Source of the DNA: JACNKJ01 sp964344565
Lineage (GTDB): Bacteria; Krumholzibacteriota; Krumholzibacteriia; JACNKJ01
Direction of reading: 5' to 3'
DNA: 64,000 nt
Assembly (NCBI GenBank): GCA_964344565.1
Contig: CAYFNT010000013.1
Location: forward strand, 28,100-92,099
The position numbers and the translations under genes are program-made. Numbering within the stretch: the first letter of the stretch is position 1; each line of letters starts with the position of its first letter. Under the pieces are notes generated by a model. It was not told the DNA's origin, did not search any database, and saw only the letters and a program-made list of their open reading frames with translations. Below are positions 33,041-41,151 of this stretch, piece after piece.

Positions 33041-36000
33041 GCGACGCGAAGACCACCGAGCGATTTCCTAGCCTGTCCATCTACGCGAATCCCGTGGAGA
33101 TGGAAAAGGCGATTATCGGCTGGTGGGAAGAGCATCGCATCTTCGAGAAGACCCAGGAGGAGCACAGGCATCTTCCGAGTTTCGTGTTCTACGACGGTCC
33201 GCCCACGGCCAACGGTTCCCCCGGCGTGCACCACATCATCAGCCGCCTGGCCAAGGACTCCATCTGCCGTTTCAAGAGCATGACCGGTCACCATGTGCTG
33301 CGAAAGGCGGGCTGGGACACCCATGGCCTGCCCGTGGAGCTGGAGGTGCAGAAGGTCCTCGGGCTCAAGGACAAGAGCGACATCGTGGAATACGGCGTGG
33401 CGAACTTCAACGCCAAGTGCCGCGAGAGCGTCTTCACCTACGAGAAGGAATGGCGGGAGATGACCCGCCGCACGGCCTACTGGCTCGACCTGGACAATCC
33501 CTACATCACCCTGCACCAGGAGTACGTGGAGTCGGTCTGGTTCCTGCTAAAGAGCTTCTTCGAGGCGGGGCTCATCTATCAGGGCTACAAGGTCATGCCC
33601 TACAATCCGCGGCTCGGCACGGTGTACTCGAGTCACGAAGTGGCCCAGGGCTACGCCGACGTCACCGATCCGTCCATCACCTTCCGGCTGCGTCTCAAGG
33701 ATCGCGAGAACGAGAGCCTGCTGGTCTGGACCACCACGCCCTGGACCCTGCTTTCCAACGTGGCCGCCGCCGTGCACCCGGATCTGGACTACGTGAAGGT
33801 GCGCATGGAGGACGGCGAAATCCTCTACCTGGCCGAGGCGAGGCTCGAAGCACTGGGCGAGGTCGAGGGCGAGATCGTCGAGAAGGTCAAGGGCCGCGAA
33901 CTGGTGGGGCTGGAGTACGAGCGTCTCTACGATCACATGCCCCTGGAGGAAGGCAAGCGGGCGGCCGTGGTCGTGCAGGCCGACTTCGTGAGCGCCGAGG
34001 ACGGCACGGGCATCGTGCACATGGCCCCGGCCTACGGCGCCGACGACTACGACGTGGGGCGGAAGCAGGGCCTGTCCTTCGTGGCGGCCGTGGGAGCCGA
34101 CGGTCTGGTGGACGAGAAGGTCGAACCCTTCGCCGGCCTCGATTTCAAGGCCGCCGATCCGCCCATCATGAAGGACCTGAAGGCCCGCGGCCTGCTCTAC
34201 GCCCAGGCGACGGTGAAGCACAGCTATCCGCACTGCTGGCGGGACAAGGGCCCGCTCATGTACTTCGCCCAGCCGGCCTGGTTCATCGAGACCACCAAGC
34301 TCAAGGATCAGTTCCTGTCGGCCAATGATCAGGTGAACTGGTATCCCGAAGAGGTCGGTCGCCACCGCTTCGGCAACTGGCTGGAGGGGAACATCGACTG
34401 GGCACTCAGTCGGGACCGGTTCTGGGGCACGCCCCTTCCCATCTGGCAGACCGAAGACGGCAAGAACGTCTGCGTGGGCAGCATCGAGCAACTGCGCGAG
34501 CTGGCGGGCGGCAGCCTGCCCGAAAATTTCGATGTGCATAAACCCTTCATCGACGAGCTGGAACTGACCCATCCCCAGACCGGCGAGCCCATGAAGCGTG
34601 TGCCCGAGGTCATCGATGCCTGGTTCGACTCGGGCGCCATGCCCTTCGCCCAGTGGCACTGGCCCTTCGAGAACGAGGAGCTCTTCGAGGACCAGTTCCC
34701 CGCCGACTTCATCTGCGAGGGCATCGACCAGAGCCGCGGCTGGTTCTACAGCCTGCTGGCCATCGCGGTCTTCATGCGGGGCAAGGCGCCCTACAAGAAC
34801 GTGCTCGTCAACGAGATGGTGCTGGACGCCAAGGGCAAGAAGATGAGCAAGAGCCTGGGCAACCGCGTGGATCCCTGGGAAGTGCTCGACAGCGAGGGCG
34901 GCGACGCCATCCGCATGTACATGGCCATGGCCAGCCCCGTGTGGCAGCCCCTGAAGTTCGACAAAGCCGGTCCCCGGGAGATGAACTCCAAGACCCTGGG
35001 CACCCTTCGCAACACCTATGGCTTCCTGGCCCTCTACGCCAATCTCGACGGCTGGACCCCCGGCAGCGCCGAGCCCGAGTTCAGCCTGTTGGACCGGTGG
35101 ATCCGCTCCCGCTTCGAAACCCTGGTAGACGAGACGCGTCGGCACATGGAGGCCTACGACATCACCCGCGCGCTCAAGGGCGTGAGCTACTTCGTCATGG
35201 AGGAGCTCAGCAACTGGTACGTGCGCCGGAATCGTCGTCGCTTCTGGAAGGGCGAGATGAGCCCCGACAAGGCGGCGGCCTATGAGACCCTCTACGGCGT
35301 GCTGGAAGGCCTCTGCCGTCTCGCGGCGCCCTTCGTGCCCTTCGTCACCGAGGTCATCTGGCGGAATCTTCAGGGGCCCGAGGCCGGCAGCGTTCATCTC
35401 GCCGACTATCCGGAGAGCCGCGCCGAACTCATCGACACGGAGCTCGAGGAGAAGATGGAGGCCCTGCTCGGTCTCGTGGGACTGGGACGTGCGCTGCGCA
35501 ACGTGAGCGGGCAGAAGGTCCGCCAGCCCCTGGCCGAGTTCCAGGTGGCGGGACCCTCCTCCCTGCAGAAGCTGCTGGAGGACGCAGAGCTCATGGAGCA
35601 GCTCACCGACGAACTCAACGTGAAGCGCATCAGCTTCCTGGTCGATCCCGAGGATCGCCTGCGCCTGGTGGTGAAGCCCCGCTTCAAGGTGCTGGGCCCC
35701 AAGCTCGGGGGATCCATGAAGGCCGTGGCCGCGGCCCTGGCCGGCCTGGACGCCGCGGCGGTGCAGCAGGCCTGGGACGACGGCGCCGTGAGCGTGGAGG
35801 TCGACGCTAAGCGCTTCAGCCTGAGCCGGGAGGAACTGGACTTCGCCGCCGAGGCCGCCGATCCCTGGGTGGGCGGCATGGAGGGCCGCATCCTGGGCGC
35901 CCTGAACACCGAGCTCGACGAAGCGCTGGAACGCGAGGGCGTCTTCCGCGAACTGGTCAACCGGGTTCAGAATCTGCGCAAGAGTTCGGGACTGGAAGTG

Positions 36001-36180
36001 TCCGACCGCATCGCCATCGAGTGGGAGGGCGACGCCCTCTTCGCCGAGGCCCTGGACGAATGGGGCGACCGGCTCCGCGAGGAGACCCTGGCCCTCAGCC
36101 TGGATCGGGGCGAGGCCGCCGCCGGCGAGAGTTTCGAGATCGCCGGGAAGGAGATCCGCATTGCCGTCCGGAAGGCCTAG
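33037..36180 (+). CDS. ileS: Isoleucyl-tRNA synthetase, long eukaryote-like type
   Basis: This 1,047-residue enzyme has the class I HIGH-type motif as GSPGVHH (60-66), within PPTANGSPGVHHIISR, and KMSKS at 602-606. The editing domain (about 200-400) includes VWTTTPWTLLSN and MAPAYGADDYDVGRK. The PPTANGxPGxHH form and the length mark the IleS2 type, related to eukaryotic enzymes and often less sensitive to mupirocin (known of the family, not shown here). ATG 33037 is coupled to the PNP-like gene; the 3' end overlaps lspA by 20 bases. Confidence 0.96.
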   Translation: MSDAKTTERFPSLSIYANPVEMEKAIIGWWEEHRIFEKTQEEHRHLPSFVFYDGPPTANGSPGVHHIISRLAKDSICRFKSMTGHHVLRKAGWDTHGLPVELEVQKVLGLKDKSDIVEYGVANFNAKCRESVFTYEKEWREMTRRTAYWLDLDNPYITLHQEYVESVWFLLKSFFEAGLIYQGYKVMPYNPRLGTVYSSHEVAQGYADVTDPSITFRLRLKDRENESLLVWTTTPWTLLSNVAAAVHPDLDYVKVRMEDGEILYLAEARLEALGEVEGEIVEKVKGRELVGLEYERLYDHMPLEEGKRAAVVVQADFVSAEDGTGIVHMAPAYGADDYDVGRKQGLSFVAAVGADGLVDEKVEPFAGLDFKAADPPIMKDLKARGLLYAQATVKHSYPHCWRDKGPLMYFAQPAWFIETTKLKDQFLSANDQVNWYPEEVGRHRFGNWLEGNIDWALSRDRFWGTPLPIWQTEDGKNVCVGSIEQLRELAGGSLPENFDVHKPFIDELELTHPQTGEPMKRVPEVIDAWFDSGAMPFAQWHWPFENEELFEDQFPADFICEGIDQSRGWFYSLLAIAVFMRGKAPYKNVLVNEMVLDAKGKKMSKSLGNRVDPWEVLDSEGGDAIRMYMAMASPVWQPLKFDKAGPREMNSKTLGTLRNTYGFLALYANLDGWTPGSAEPEFSLLDRWIRSRFETLVDETRRHMEAYDITRALKGVSYFVMEELSNWYVRRNRRRFWKGEMSPDKAAAYETLYGVLEGLCRLAAPFVPFVTEVIWRNLQGPEAGSVHLADYPESRAELIDTELEEKMEALLGLVGLGRALRNVSGQKVRQPLAEFQVAGPSSLQKLLEDAELMEQLTDELNVKRISFLVDPEDRLRLVVKPRFKVLGPKLGGSMKAVAAALAGLDAAAVQQAWDDGAVSVEVDAKRFSLSREELDFAAEAADPWVGGMEGRILGALNTELDEALEREGVFRELVNRVQNLRKSSGLEVSDRIAIEWEGDALFAEALDEWGDRLREETLALSLDRGEAAAGESFEIAGKEIRIAVRKA

Positions 36181-36649
36181 GCCGAACTGGGGAGTCTTCT
36201 TCCCCGCGGTGATCCTGATCCTATTCATGGATCTGGTGAGCAAGGAGATGGTGGTGTCCGGCCGCTGGGTGGGCCCCATCATCCCCGGCCTGCTCGATTT
36301 CACGCCGGTGACCAATCCCGGCGCGGCCTTCGGACTGCTGCCCGGCGCGCGATTCTTCTTCGTGGCCATCAAGGGCCTGGCCGCCCTGGTCATCCTGCGT
36401 CTCGTGGCGAAAGGCCGCACCGGAGAGGGCGGCTGGATGCTCATCCCCCTGGCCATGATCATGGCCGGCGCCCTGGGCAATCTCTTCGACCGCTTCCGCG
36501 GCAACGGCGAGGTGGTGGACTTCGTGGACTTCCACATCGCCGGGCACCACTGGTACATCTGGAACGTGGCCGACGCCTCGGTGAGCGTGGGAGCAGCCCT
36601 GGTGGCCCTGCAGCTGCTCTTCGCCCACCGCCGCGAACGGGGCGCCTGA
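36161..36649 (+). CDS. lspA: Lipoprotein signal peptidase
   Basis: This 162-residue protein has four hydrophobic segments and all SPase II boxes: DLVSKEM, TNPGAAFG, the catalytic Asp in GALGNLFDRF and the second Asp in VVDFVDF, then WNVADASVSVG. It cleaves lipoprotein signal peptides after Lgt has acted. The start is TTG 36161 inside the end of ileS, 7 bases after AAGGAG. The stop overlaps the rluD start. Confidence 0.95.
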   Translation: MPSGRPRPNWGVFFPAVILILFMDLVSKEMVVSGRWVGPIIPGLLDFTPVTNPGAAFGLLPGARFFFVAIKGLAALVILRLVAKGRTGEGGWMLIPLAMIMAGALGNLFDRFRGNGEVVDFVDFHIAGHHWYIWNVADASVSVGAALVALQLLFAHRRERGA

Positions 36650-37641
36650 TGTCCGTCGAGGAGCGGGATTTCACGGTCACGCCCGAGGCCGAGGGCCGAC
36701 GCCTGGACCGTTTCCTCCAGGACGCCTTTCCCGACTTCAGCCGGGCCTACATCCAGAGGCTGATCCGCGAGGAGGCCGTCCTCGTGGACGGCAAGAAGAG
36801 CAAGACGGGCCTGGGTCTGAAGGCCGGCCAGCGCGTGACCGTGAGCATCCCCGAGCCCGAGATCATGGACCTCACCCCCGAGGACGCGCCCCTGGACATC
36901 CTCTACGAGGACGAGCACCTGGCCGTGGTGGACAAGCCCGCGGGCCTGGTGGTGCACCCCTCGGCCGGACACGGCAAGGGCACCCTGGTGCACGCCCTGC
37001 TTCATCATCTGGACAGCCTCTCGGGCATCGGCGGCGTTCAGCGGCCCGGCATCGTGCATCGCCTGGACAAGGACACCAGCGGGCTCATCCTGGTGGCCAA
37101 GAACGACCTCGCCCATCGCCGGCTGTCCGAAATGCTGGCCGAGCGGGAGATCCGCCGAGAGTATCTGGCCCTGATCTGGGGACGTCTGGATCGGGACGAG
37201 GGGCTCATCGAAGGAAACATCGGCAGGGATCCCCGTCACCGTCAGCGCATGGCGGTGCTGGAGGAGGGGGGCAAGCCCGCGGCCACCGGATACAGGCGGT
37301 TGAACCCGCTCGGCGATTTCGACTATATTCGCCTCGCCCTGAAGACGGGACGGACCCATCAGATCCGGGTCCACCTTTCGCACATCGGGCATCCCGTGCT
37401 CGGAGATCCCCTCTACGGCGGCCGGCGCCGCAAGACGGGGGCTCTGGCGCGGGCCGATCGCGAGCGGGTGAGGGAGATCCTGGAGATTCTGCCGCGTCAG
37501 GCCCTTCACGCGGCCAGTCTCGTCTTTCGCCATCCGGCCGAGGAACGGCAGATGGTCTTCGAATCCCCCCTGCCCGGGGACTTCGCGCGGGTGCTGGAGA
37601 TGCTCAGGGAGAACGAAAACCGAAGCAAGGAGACTGCATGA
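36649..37641 (+). CDS. RluD/RluC-family rRNA pseudouridine synthase
   Basis: This 330-residue protein has an N-terminal S4 domain (residues 12-75, RLDRFLQDAF...RLIREEAVLVDGK). The RluA-type catalytic domain follows: LAVVDKPAGLVVHPSAGH, the catalytic Asp in HRLDKDTSGLIL, KTGRTHQIRVHL and HPVLGDPLYG. It makes pseudouridines in 23S rRNA; RluD is the likeliest by domain make-up. ATG 36649 overlaps the lspA stop. Confidence 0.93.
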   Translation: MSVEERDFTVTPEAEGRRLDRFLQDAFPDFSRAYIQRLIREEAVLVDGKKSKTGLGLKAGQRVTVSIPEPEIMDLTPEDAPLDILYEDEHLAVVDKPAGLVVHPSAGHGKGTLVHALLHHLDSLSGIGGVQRPGIVHRLDKDTSGLILVAKNDLAHRRLSEMLAEREIRREYLALIWGRLDRDEGLIEGNIGRDPRHRQRMAVLEEGGKPAATGYRRLNPLGDFDYIRLALKTGRTHQIRVHLSHIGHPVLGDPLYGGRRRKTGALARADRERVREILEILPRQALHAASLVFRHPAEERQMVFESPLPGDFARVLEMLRENENRSKETA

Positions 37642-37979
37642 ATATCAAGGTGCGTGAAGAGGGAGCCGTCACGATTCTGGAGATCAGCGGCAAGATCATG
37701 GGCGGCCCCGACGCCGAGCAGTTCCATGGACTGATCAAGGAACTCCTGACCAACGGGAAGACCAAGCTCCTGGTGAACCTGGGCAGGGTGAACTGGATCA
37801 ACTCCACGGGCCTGGGCATCCTCATCGCTGGCTACACCTCGGTGAAGGATGCCGGCGGACAGTTCAAGCTGCTCAACGTCTCCGAGCGGATCGACTCGAT
37901 CCTCATGGTCACAAAGCTCGCGGGCATCTTCGAATCCTACGACGACATGAGCGAAGCTCTCGCCAGCTTCGGGGACTGA
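37638..37979 (+). CDS. STAS-domain anti-sigma factor antagonist
   Basis: This 113-residue protein is a single STAS domain like RsbV/SpoIIAA. Ser56 in VNWINSTGLGILI is the expected phosphorylation site. EGAVTILEISGKI and NVSERIDSILMVT fit the fold. The next gene encodes the matching kinase; the pair forms a partner-switching module. ATG 37638 overlaps the rluD stop by 4 bases. Confidence 0.9.
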   Translation: MNIKVREEGAVTILEISGKIMGGPDAEQFHGLIKELLTNGKTKLLVNLGRVNWINSTGLGILIAGYTSVKDAGGQFKLLNVSERIDSILMVTKLAGIFESYDDMSEALASFGD

Positions 37980-38425
37980 TGAGCGCCGATAATCAGAACG
38001 GAACCATCCATCTGGAGATCCCCAGCGATTTCCGCTGGCTGGATGTGCTCAACGCCAGCCTCATGGCGGTGGCCGAAGAGATGCAGTGGGACGGCGACTT
38101 CACCAACGCCGTCTCCATCTCGGCCATCGAGGCCGCCAGCAACGCCGTGGAACACGGCAACGCCATGGACGCCGCCAAGCGCGTCTGCATGCGGATCCGT
38201 GTGAACGGGGGCAAGTTCGTCATGGGCGTCTGCGACGACGGACCCGGTGTGGACGAGTCCGTGCTGGCGCGCCCCCTTCCCAGTCCCGACGACCTCTCCC
38301 TGCGCGGTCGGGGCTTCTCCATCATGAAGGCGCTCATGGACGACATCCGTTTCCTGCGGAGTCCGGACGGGCGCTTCCTCCTGGAATTGGAAAAGGCCCT
38401 GCCAGAGCCCGGCGAGGCGGAATGA
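37979..38425 (+). CDS. RsbW-like serine kinase / anti-sigma regulatory factor
   Basis: This 148-residue protein has a GHKL ATPase domain. The N box is SAIEAASNAVEHGNA, the G1 box VCDDGPGVDE, and the G2-like part LRGRGFSIMKALMDDI. It would phosphorylate the STAS protein encoded just upstream and bind a sigma factor or other partner. No sigma factor gene is next to it. TGATGA couples it to the STAS gene, and its stop overlaps ruvX by 4 bases. Confidence 0.9.
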   Translation: MSADNQNGTIHLEIPSDFRWLDVLNASLMAVAEEMQWDGDFTNAVSISAIEAASNAVEHGNAMDAAKRVCMRIRVNGGKFVMGVCDDGPGVDESVLARPLPSPDDLSLRGRGFSIMKALMDDIRFLRSPDGRFLLELEKALPEPGEAE

Positions 38426-38838
38426 AGGGCCAGCTCTCTCGCGGGCGCGTGCTCGCCATCGACCCCGGCGAGGTGCGCGTGGGCCTGGCCCTTTCCGATC
38501 CCGAGGGCATCACCGCCCAGGGCCTCGACACCTTCGTGCGCGGACGGGGCGGGCTGCTCGATCACCTCGGCGGAATCATCGAGGAGGCCGGCGTCACTCT
38601 CATCCTGCTGGGCTACCCCCTCAACATGGACGGCAGCGCGGGCCCGCGGGCCGAGAGCTCCGAGCGCTTTCGCGACATCCTCGCCCAGCGCTTCGACCTG
38701 CCCGTGATCCTGCGGGACGAGCGCCTCAGCACGGTGGAAGCCAGGAAGGCCTTCCCACCGGGATCCAGGAAGGACTGGGACGCCATCGCCGCGGTGCTCT
38801 TGCTCCAGGCCTATCTCGATCAGGCGGATGAATCATGA
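38422..38838 (+). CDS. ruvX: RuvX/YqgF-family RNase H-fold nuclease
   Basis: This 138-residue protein has VLAIDPGEVRVGLALSDPEG, LLGYPLNMDGSAGPRAE, LRDERLSTVEA and a C-terminal DWDAIAAVLLLQAYLD, the complete YqgF signature with its catalytic acids. It acts on 16S rRNA 5'-end processing and has been proposed as a Holliday junction resolvase. ATG 38422 is coupled to the kinase stop; its stop overlaps mltG. Confidence 0.93.
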   Translation: MKGQLSRGRVLAIDPGEVRVGLALSDPEGITAQGLDTFVRGRGGLLDHLGGIIEEAGVTLILLGYPLNMDGSAGPRAESSERFRDILAQRFDLPVILRDERLSTVEARKAFPPGSRKDWDAIAAVLLLQAYLDQADES

Positions 38839-39857
38839 TACGCCGGCTGAAGGGCAAGCGTCTGGTTCTGATTCTCCTGCTGCTGCTGATCCTCGACCTG
38901 GCGGCGGCGCTCTGGGCCTCCTGGTCCCTGGTGCCCCCGGGCAGCGGCGAGGAGGTGCTGGTGCGCATTTCCCAGGGCCTGAGCTCCTCGGCCATCGCCG
39001 ACAGCCTCGAGGCCAAGGGAGTGCTCAAGGGAACCCGGCTCTTCCGCCTGGCCCTGCTCTTCGGCGACGAAGACCTGAAGGCCGGCCGCTACCTCTTCCG
39101 CAAACCCCAGGCGCCGGGACGCGTGCTCTCGAAGCTGCGGCGCGGCGAGACCGAGAAGATCTGGCTCCGCATTCCCGAGGGCCTCTGGATGGACGAGACG
39201 GCGGGGCTCATCGCCCGTCAGCTGGATCTGGATTCCCTCGGCCTGGCCACGAGCATGCGGCGGGCAGGCGGCTTCAACTACGATTTCCTGGAGGGCGCTT
39301 CGGATCTGGAAGGGGTGCTCTTTCCCGACAGCTACGCCTTCGAGGATCCTGTGAGCGAGGTGGATGTCCTTCCCCGGCTCCTGGGGCGCTGCGACGAGGT
39401 GCTCCGGCGACTGCAGTCGGAGTACTCCCTCGAGGAGACCGGCCTGAGTCTGAGGGAGTGGATCGTCCTCGCTTCCATAGTGGAAGCCGAAACGCTGTTG
39501 GACTCCGAGCGGGAGCGGGTGGCGGCCGTCTACCGAAACCGCCTGATCAAGGGCATGAAGCTCGAAGCGGATCCCACGGTGATCTACGGCCTGGGCGAGC
39601 GAAGGAAGCGTCTCTTCTACAAGCATCTCGATCAGCCCTCACCCTACAATACTTATCGCAACGAGGGCCTTCCGCCGGGACCCATCTGCAGTCCCGGGGA
39701 ACGCAGCCTGGAGGCCGTGCTCAAGGCCGACCTGAGCGATCCCAGTCTGTATTTCGTGGCCAGGGGCGATGGGGGGCACTTTTTTTCCGTTACCTTCCAG
39801 GAACATCTTGAGAAGGTTGAAATGGTCCGCAATGGCCGAAGAGATGCGGGGAATTGA
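38835..39857 (+). CDS. mltG: Endolytic transglycosylase MltG
   Basis: This 340-residue protein has one N-terminal membrane helix (LVLILLLLLILDLAAALWA). It then shows a LysM-like part (VLVRISQGLSSSAIADSLEAKGV) and the YceG catalytic domain: LEGVLFPDSYAF, catalytic Glu in LASIVEAETLL, LEADPTVIYGLG, SPYNTYRNEGLPPGPICSPG and LYFVARGDGGHFF. It cuts nascent peptidoglycan strands at the inner membrane. The start overlaps ruvX by 4 bases. Confidence 0.95.
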   Translation: MIRRLKGKRLVLILLLLLILDLAAALWASWSLVPPGSGEEVLVRISQGLSSSAIADSLEAKGVLKGTRLFRLALLFGDEDLKAGRYLFRKPQAPGRVLSKLRRGETEKIWLRIPEGLWMDETAGLIARQLDLDSLGLATSMRRAGGFNYDFLEGASDLEGVLFPDSYAFEDPVSEVDVLPRLLGRCDEVLRRLQSEYSLEETGLSLREWIVLASIVEAETLLDSERERVAAVYRNRLIKGMKLEADPTVIYGLGERRKRLFYKHLDQPSPYNTYRNEGLPPGPICSPGERSLEAVLKADLSDPSLYFVARGDGGHFFSVTFQEHLEKVEMVRNGRRDAGN

Positions 39858-40291
39858 CGGCCCCGGCTCGCGGCAGGCCCCGTAGCCGCCCTTTCTTCAT
39901 TTCGAGCCCTTCGCAAGCGAAGATGTTGCGGGACAAGGTGGAAGCTCGGTTCCTCGTCTGCCCGATCCCCGAGTTCCACCTGCTCATCCAATCCCCGGAT
40001 CAGGATTCCCTCCTCCCGCCCCGGATGGCCCAAGATGTGCTACCTGAAAGATTTGCGGCGATTTTGGCCGATTCTCCATCCCTCTCCCCCCAGGAGAAGG
40101 GGGAGTTTCTGGCCTTTGCCGCGCAGCAAGGTTTCCCCCTGAGGAAGCTGGAATCCGGGTGCGGGGCCGCGGGCCTTCCATCCAGGATCCATGGCGAAAA
40201 CTCAGCGACCGGTCCGACCTTCGGCCCGGAGCCGACCTTTGGCGTCGCTTCAGAGTCCGGGCCACTCTGTGGAGGCTGGACGGGTCAATGA
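39854..40291 (+). CDS. Uncertain small protein after mltG
   Basis: A 145-codon frame starts at TTG 39854, overlapping the mltG stop. The part from an internal ATG at 39922 (MLRDKVEARFLVCPIPEFHL, then ERFAAILADSPSLSPQEKGE) looks protein-like. From about residue 100 it becomes Gly/Ser/Pro-rich and may be out of frame. I recognise no family. It could be a real translationally coupled gene, a frameshifted remnant, or spurious. Confidence 0.3.
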   Translation: MTAPARGRPRSRPFFISSPSQAKMLRDKVEARFLVCPIPEFHLLIQSPDQDSLLPPRMAQDVLPERFAAILADSPSLSPQEKGEFLAFAAQQGFPLRKLESGCGAAGLPSRIHGENSATGPTFGPEPTFGVASESGPLCGGWTGQ

Positions 40292-40583
40292 GGGGATCGC
40301 CGCCTTGCCGGCGCGCAAAGCCAGTCGGACCGAAATCGTCCCGCCCGCGTCGACCTGGCCGGTGGAGTTCCTCGCTTCGGGAAGCCGAGGAGCGCAAGCG
40401 GGGCCGGGCGACGATTGCGGAGAGGATCCTTCGCGCCATGGGCTTTCGGACTGGTGGGCATACCAATTGAGGTGTCCCGCCTCCTGCCCAGGCGCCTTGG
40501 AACCGGGAACGCGCGGGTTGCATTCGGCAGGGAAAGAACCTAGCTTCCGGACTCTGCCCACTATTTGAAGAGGTGTCACAGGA
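40292..40583. other. Spacer with no convincing gene, possible remnant
   Basis: Several overlapping short frames exist. One, ending near 40470, gives a charged, helix-like tail (REAEERKRGRATIAERILRA). That could be the frameshifted continuation of the 39854 frame or of a lost gene. I see no start or ribosome site for it and no terminator. Confidence 0.35.
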
Positions 40584-40784
40584 ATGAAACAGACGGCATT
40601 TTTCAGGTTATTCCTGGCCGGATTGGCGTCAATCGTCATCGGATACGTCACGCTGGCCGCCGGCAGTATGACCTGGGCCCCGTTCTTACTTGTTCTGGGA
40701 TACTGCCTTCTGATCCCCTGGGCTCTCTTCAAATTGGGACATTCCGGCAATGGAGGCTCCAACGCGGCCTCCGGGGGCGAGTAG
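40584..40784 (+). CDS. Small two-helix membrane protein
   Basis: This 66-residue protein has two hydrophobic helices (FFRLFLAGLASIVIGYVTLA and WAPFLLVLGYCLLIPWALF) separated by AAGSMT, then a Gly/Ser-rich tail. The arrangement recalls the small DUF3098-like proteins, uncharacterised, often found just before a tRNA gene in this kind of genome. GAGGTG lies about 10 bases before the ATG. Its last 10 bases, including the stop, overlap the tRNA-Val gene. Confidence 0.7.
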   Translation: MKQTAFFRLFLAGLASIVIGYVTLAAGSMTWAPFLLVLGYCLLIPWALFKLGHSGNGGSNAASGGE

Positions 40785-40849
40785 CTCAGCCTGGTTAGAG
40801 CACCTGCCTTACAAGCAGGGGGTCACAGGTTCAAGTCCTGTTTCGCCCA
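40775..40849 (+). tRNA. tRNA-Val (anticodon UAC)
   Basis: A full cloverleaf reads from GGGCGAG to TTCGCCC plus discriminator A. It has a D-arm with AGCTCAGCCTGGTTAGAGC, an anticodon stem CCTGC / GCAGG around loop CTTACAA (anticodon TAC) and a T-arm ACAGGTTCAAGTCCTGT. The acceptor stem has one G-T pair. The CCA end is not fully encoded (CCT follows). Confidence 0.96.
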
Positions 40850-40917
40850 CCTGGGAGGGCTGCACAATCATCAGCCAGACAGACTGTTAAGTTGTTTTTT
40901 AGGCTGATGAAAGGCGG

Positions 40918-40946
40918 TTGACCCTATTCAGATGCTCTGGTATAAT
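40918..40946 (+). promoter_or_regulatory. Strong sigma-70 promoter of the secretome locus
   Basis: TTGACC (40918-40923), exactly 17 bases, then TATAAT (40941-40946) preceded by TGG, an extended -10. It is among the best promoters in the window. It drives the 41152 gene through a leader of about 200 bases. Confidence 0.75.
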
Positions 40947-41151
40947 TGCCGGACCACAGGAATCACTCCCTGCGGGGAGTTGCTCATCCCTTCGGGGATG
41001 GCTTCAAAGGTTGGACATCTTAAGGATTTCCACCGGCGAAACCCCTGCATTGCCCTTGCTTGTGCTACAACCGAGCGCGCCATCCGGTACTTGCCAGTCA
41101 GAGTCCGGGCGGTAAGCTCCATGCGACTCTTTGTAGGAGGTATTTCTGCCA
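40947..41151 (+). other. Long structured 5' leader of the dockerin-like gene
   Basis: About 200 untranslated bases separate the predicted start (near 40953) from the ATG at 41152. Two adjacent hairpins are visible: ACTCCC-TGC-GGGGAGT (about 40966) and CATCCC-TTCG-GGGATG (about 40985). I could not match a known riboswitch. The preceding 40850-40917 holds a long-range TCATCAGCC / GGCTGATGA pair around a T-run and no gene. Confidence 0.5.

Noticed and set aside
33547..37533. A 1,328-codon open frame antisense to ileS, lspA and rluD
   Set aside because: Its translation is low-complexity (His, Gly, Ala, Val, Leu rich) with no motif. It mirrors third-position GC bias of the real genes on the other strand.
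40850..40917. Terminator for tRNA-Val
   Set aside because: The TCATCAGCC / GGCTGATGA pair has a 25-base loop that contains the T-run, so it is not a normal intrinsic terminator.
40947..41151. Cyclic-di-GMP (GEMM) riboswitch in the leader
   Set aside because: The conserved GEMM core sequences could not be found; only simple hairpins are visible.
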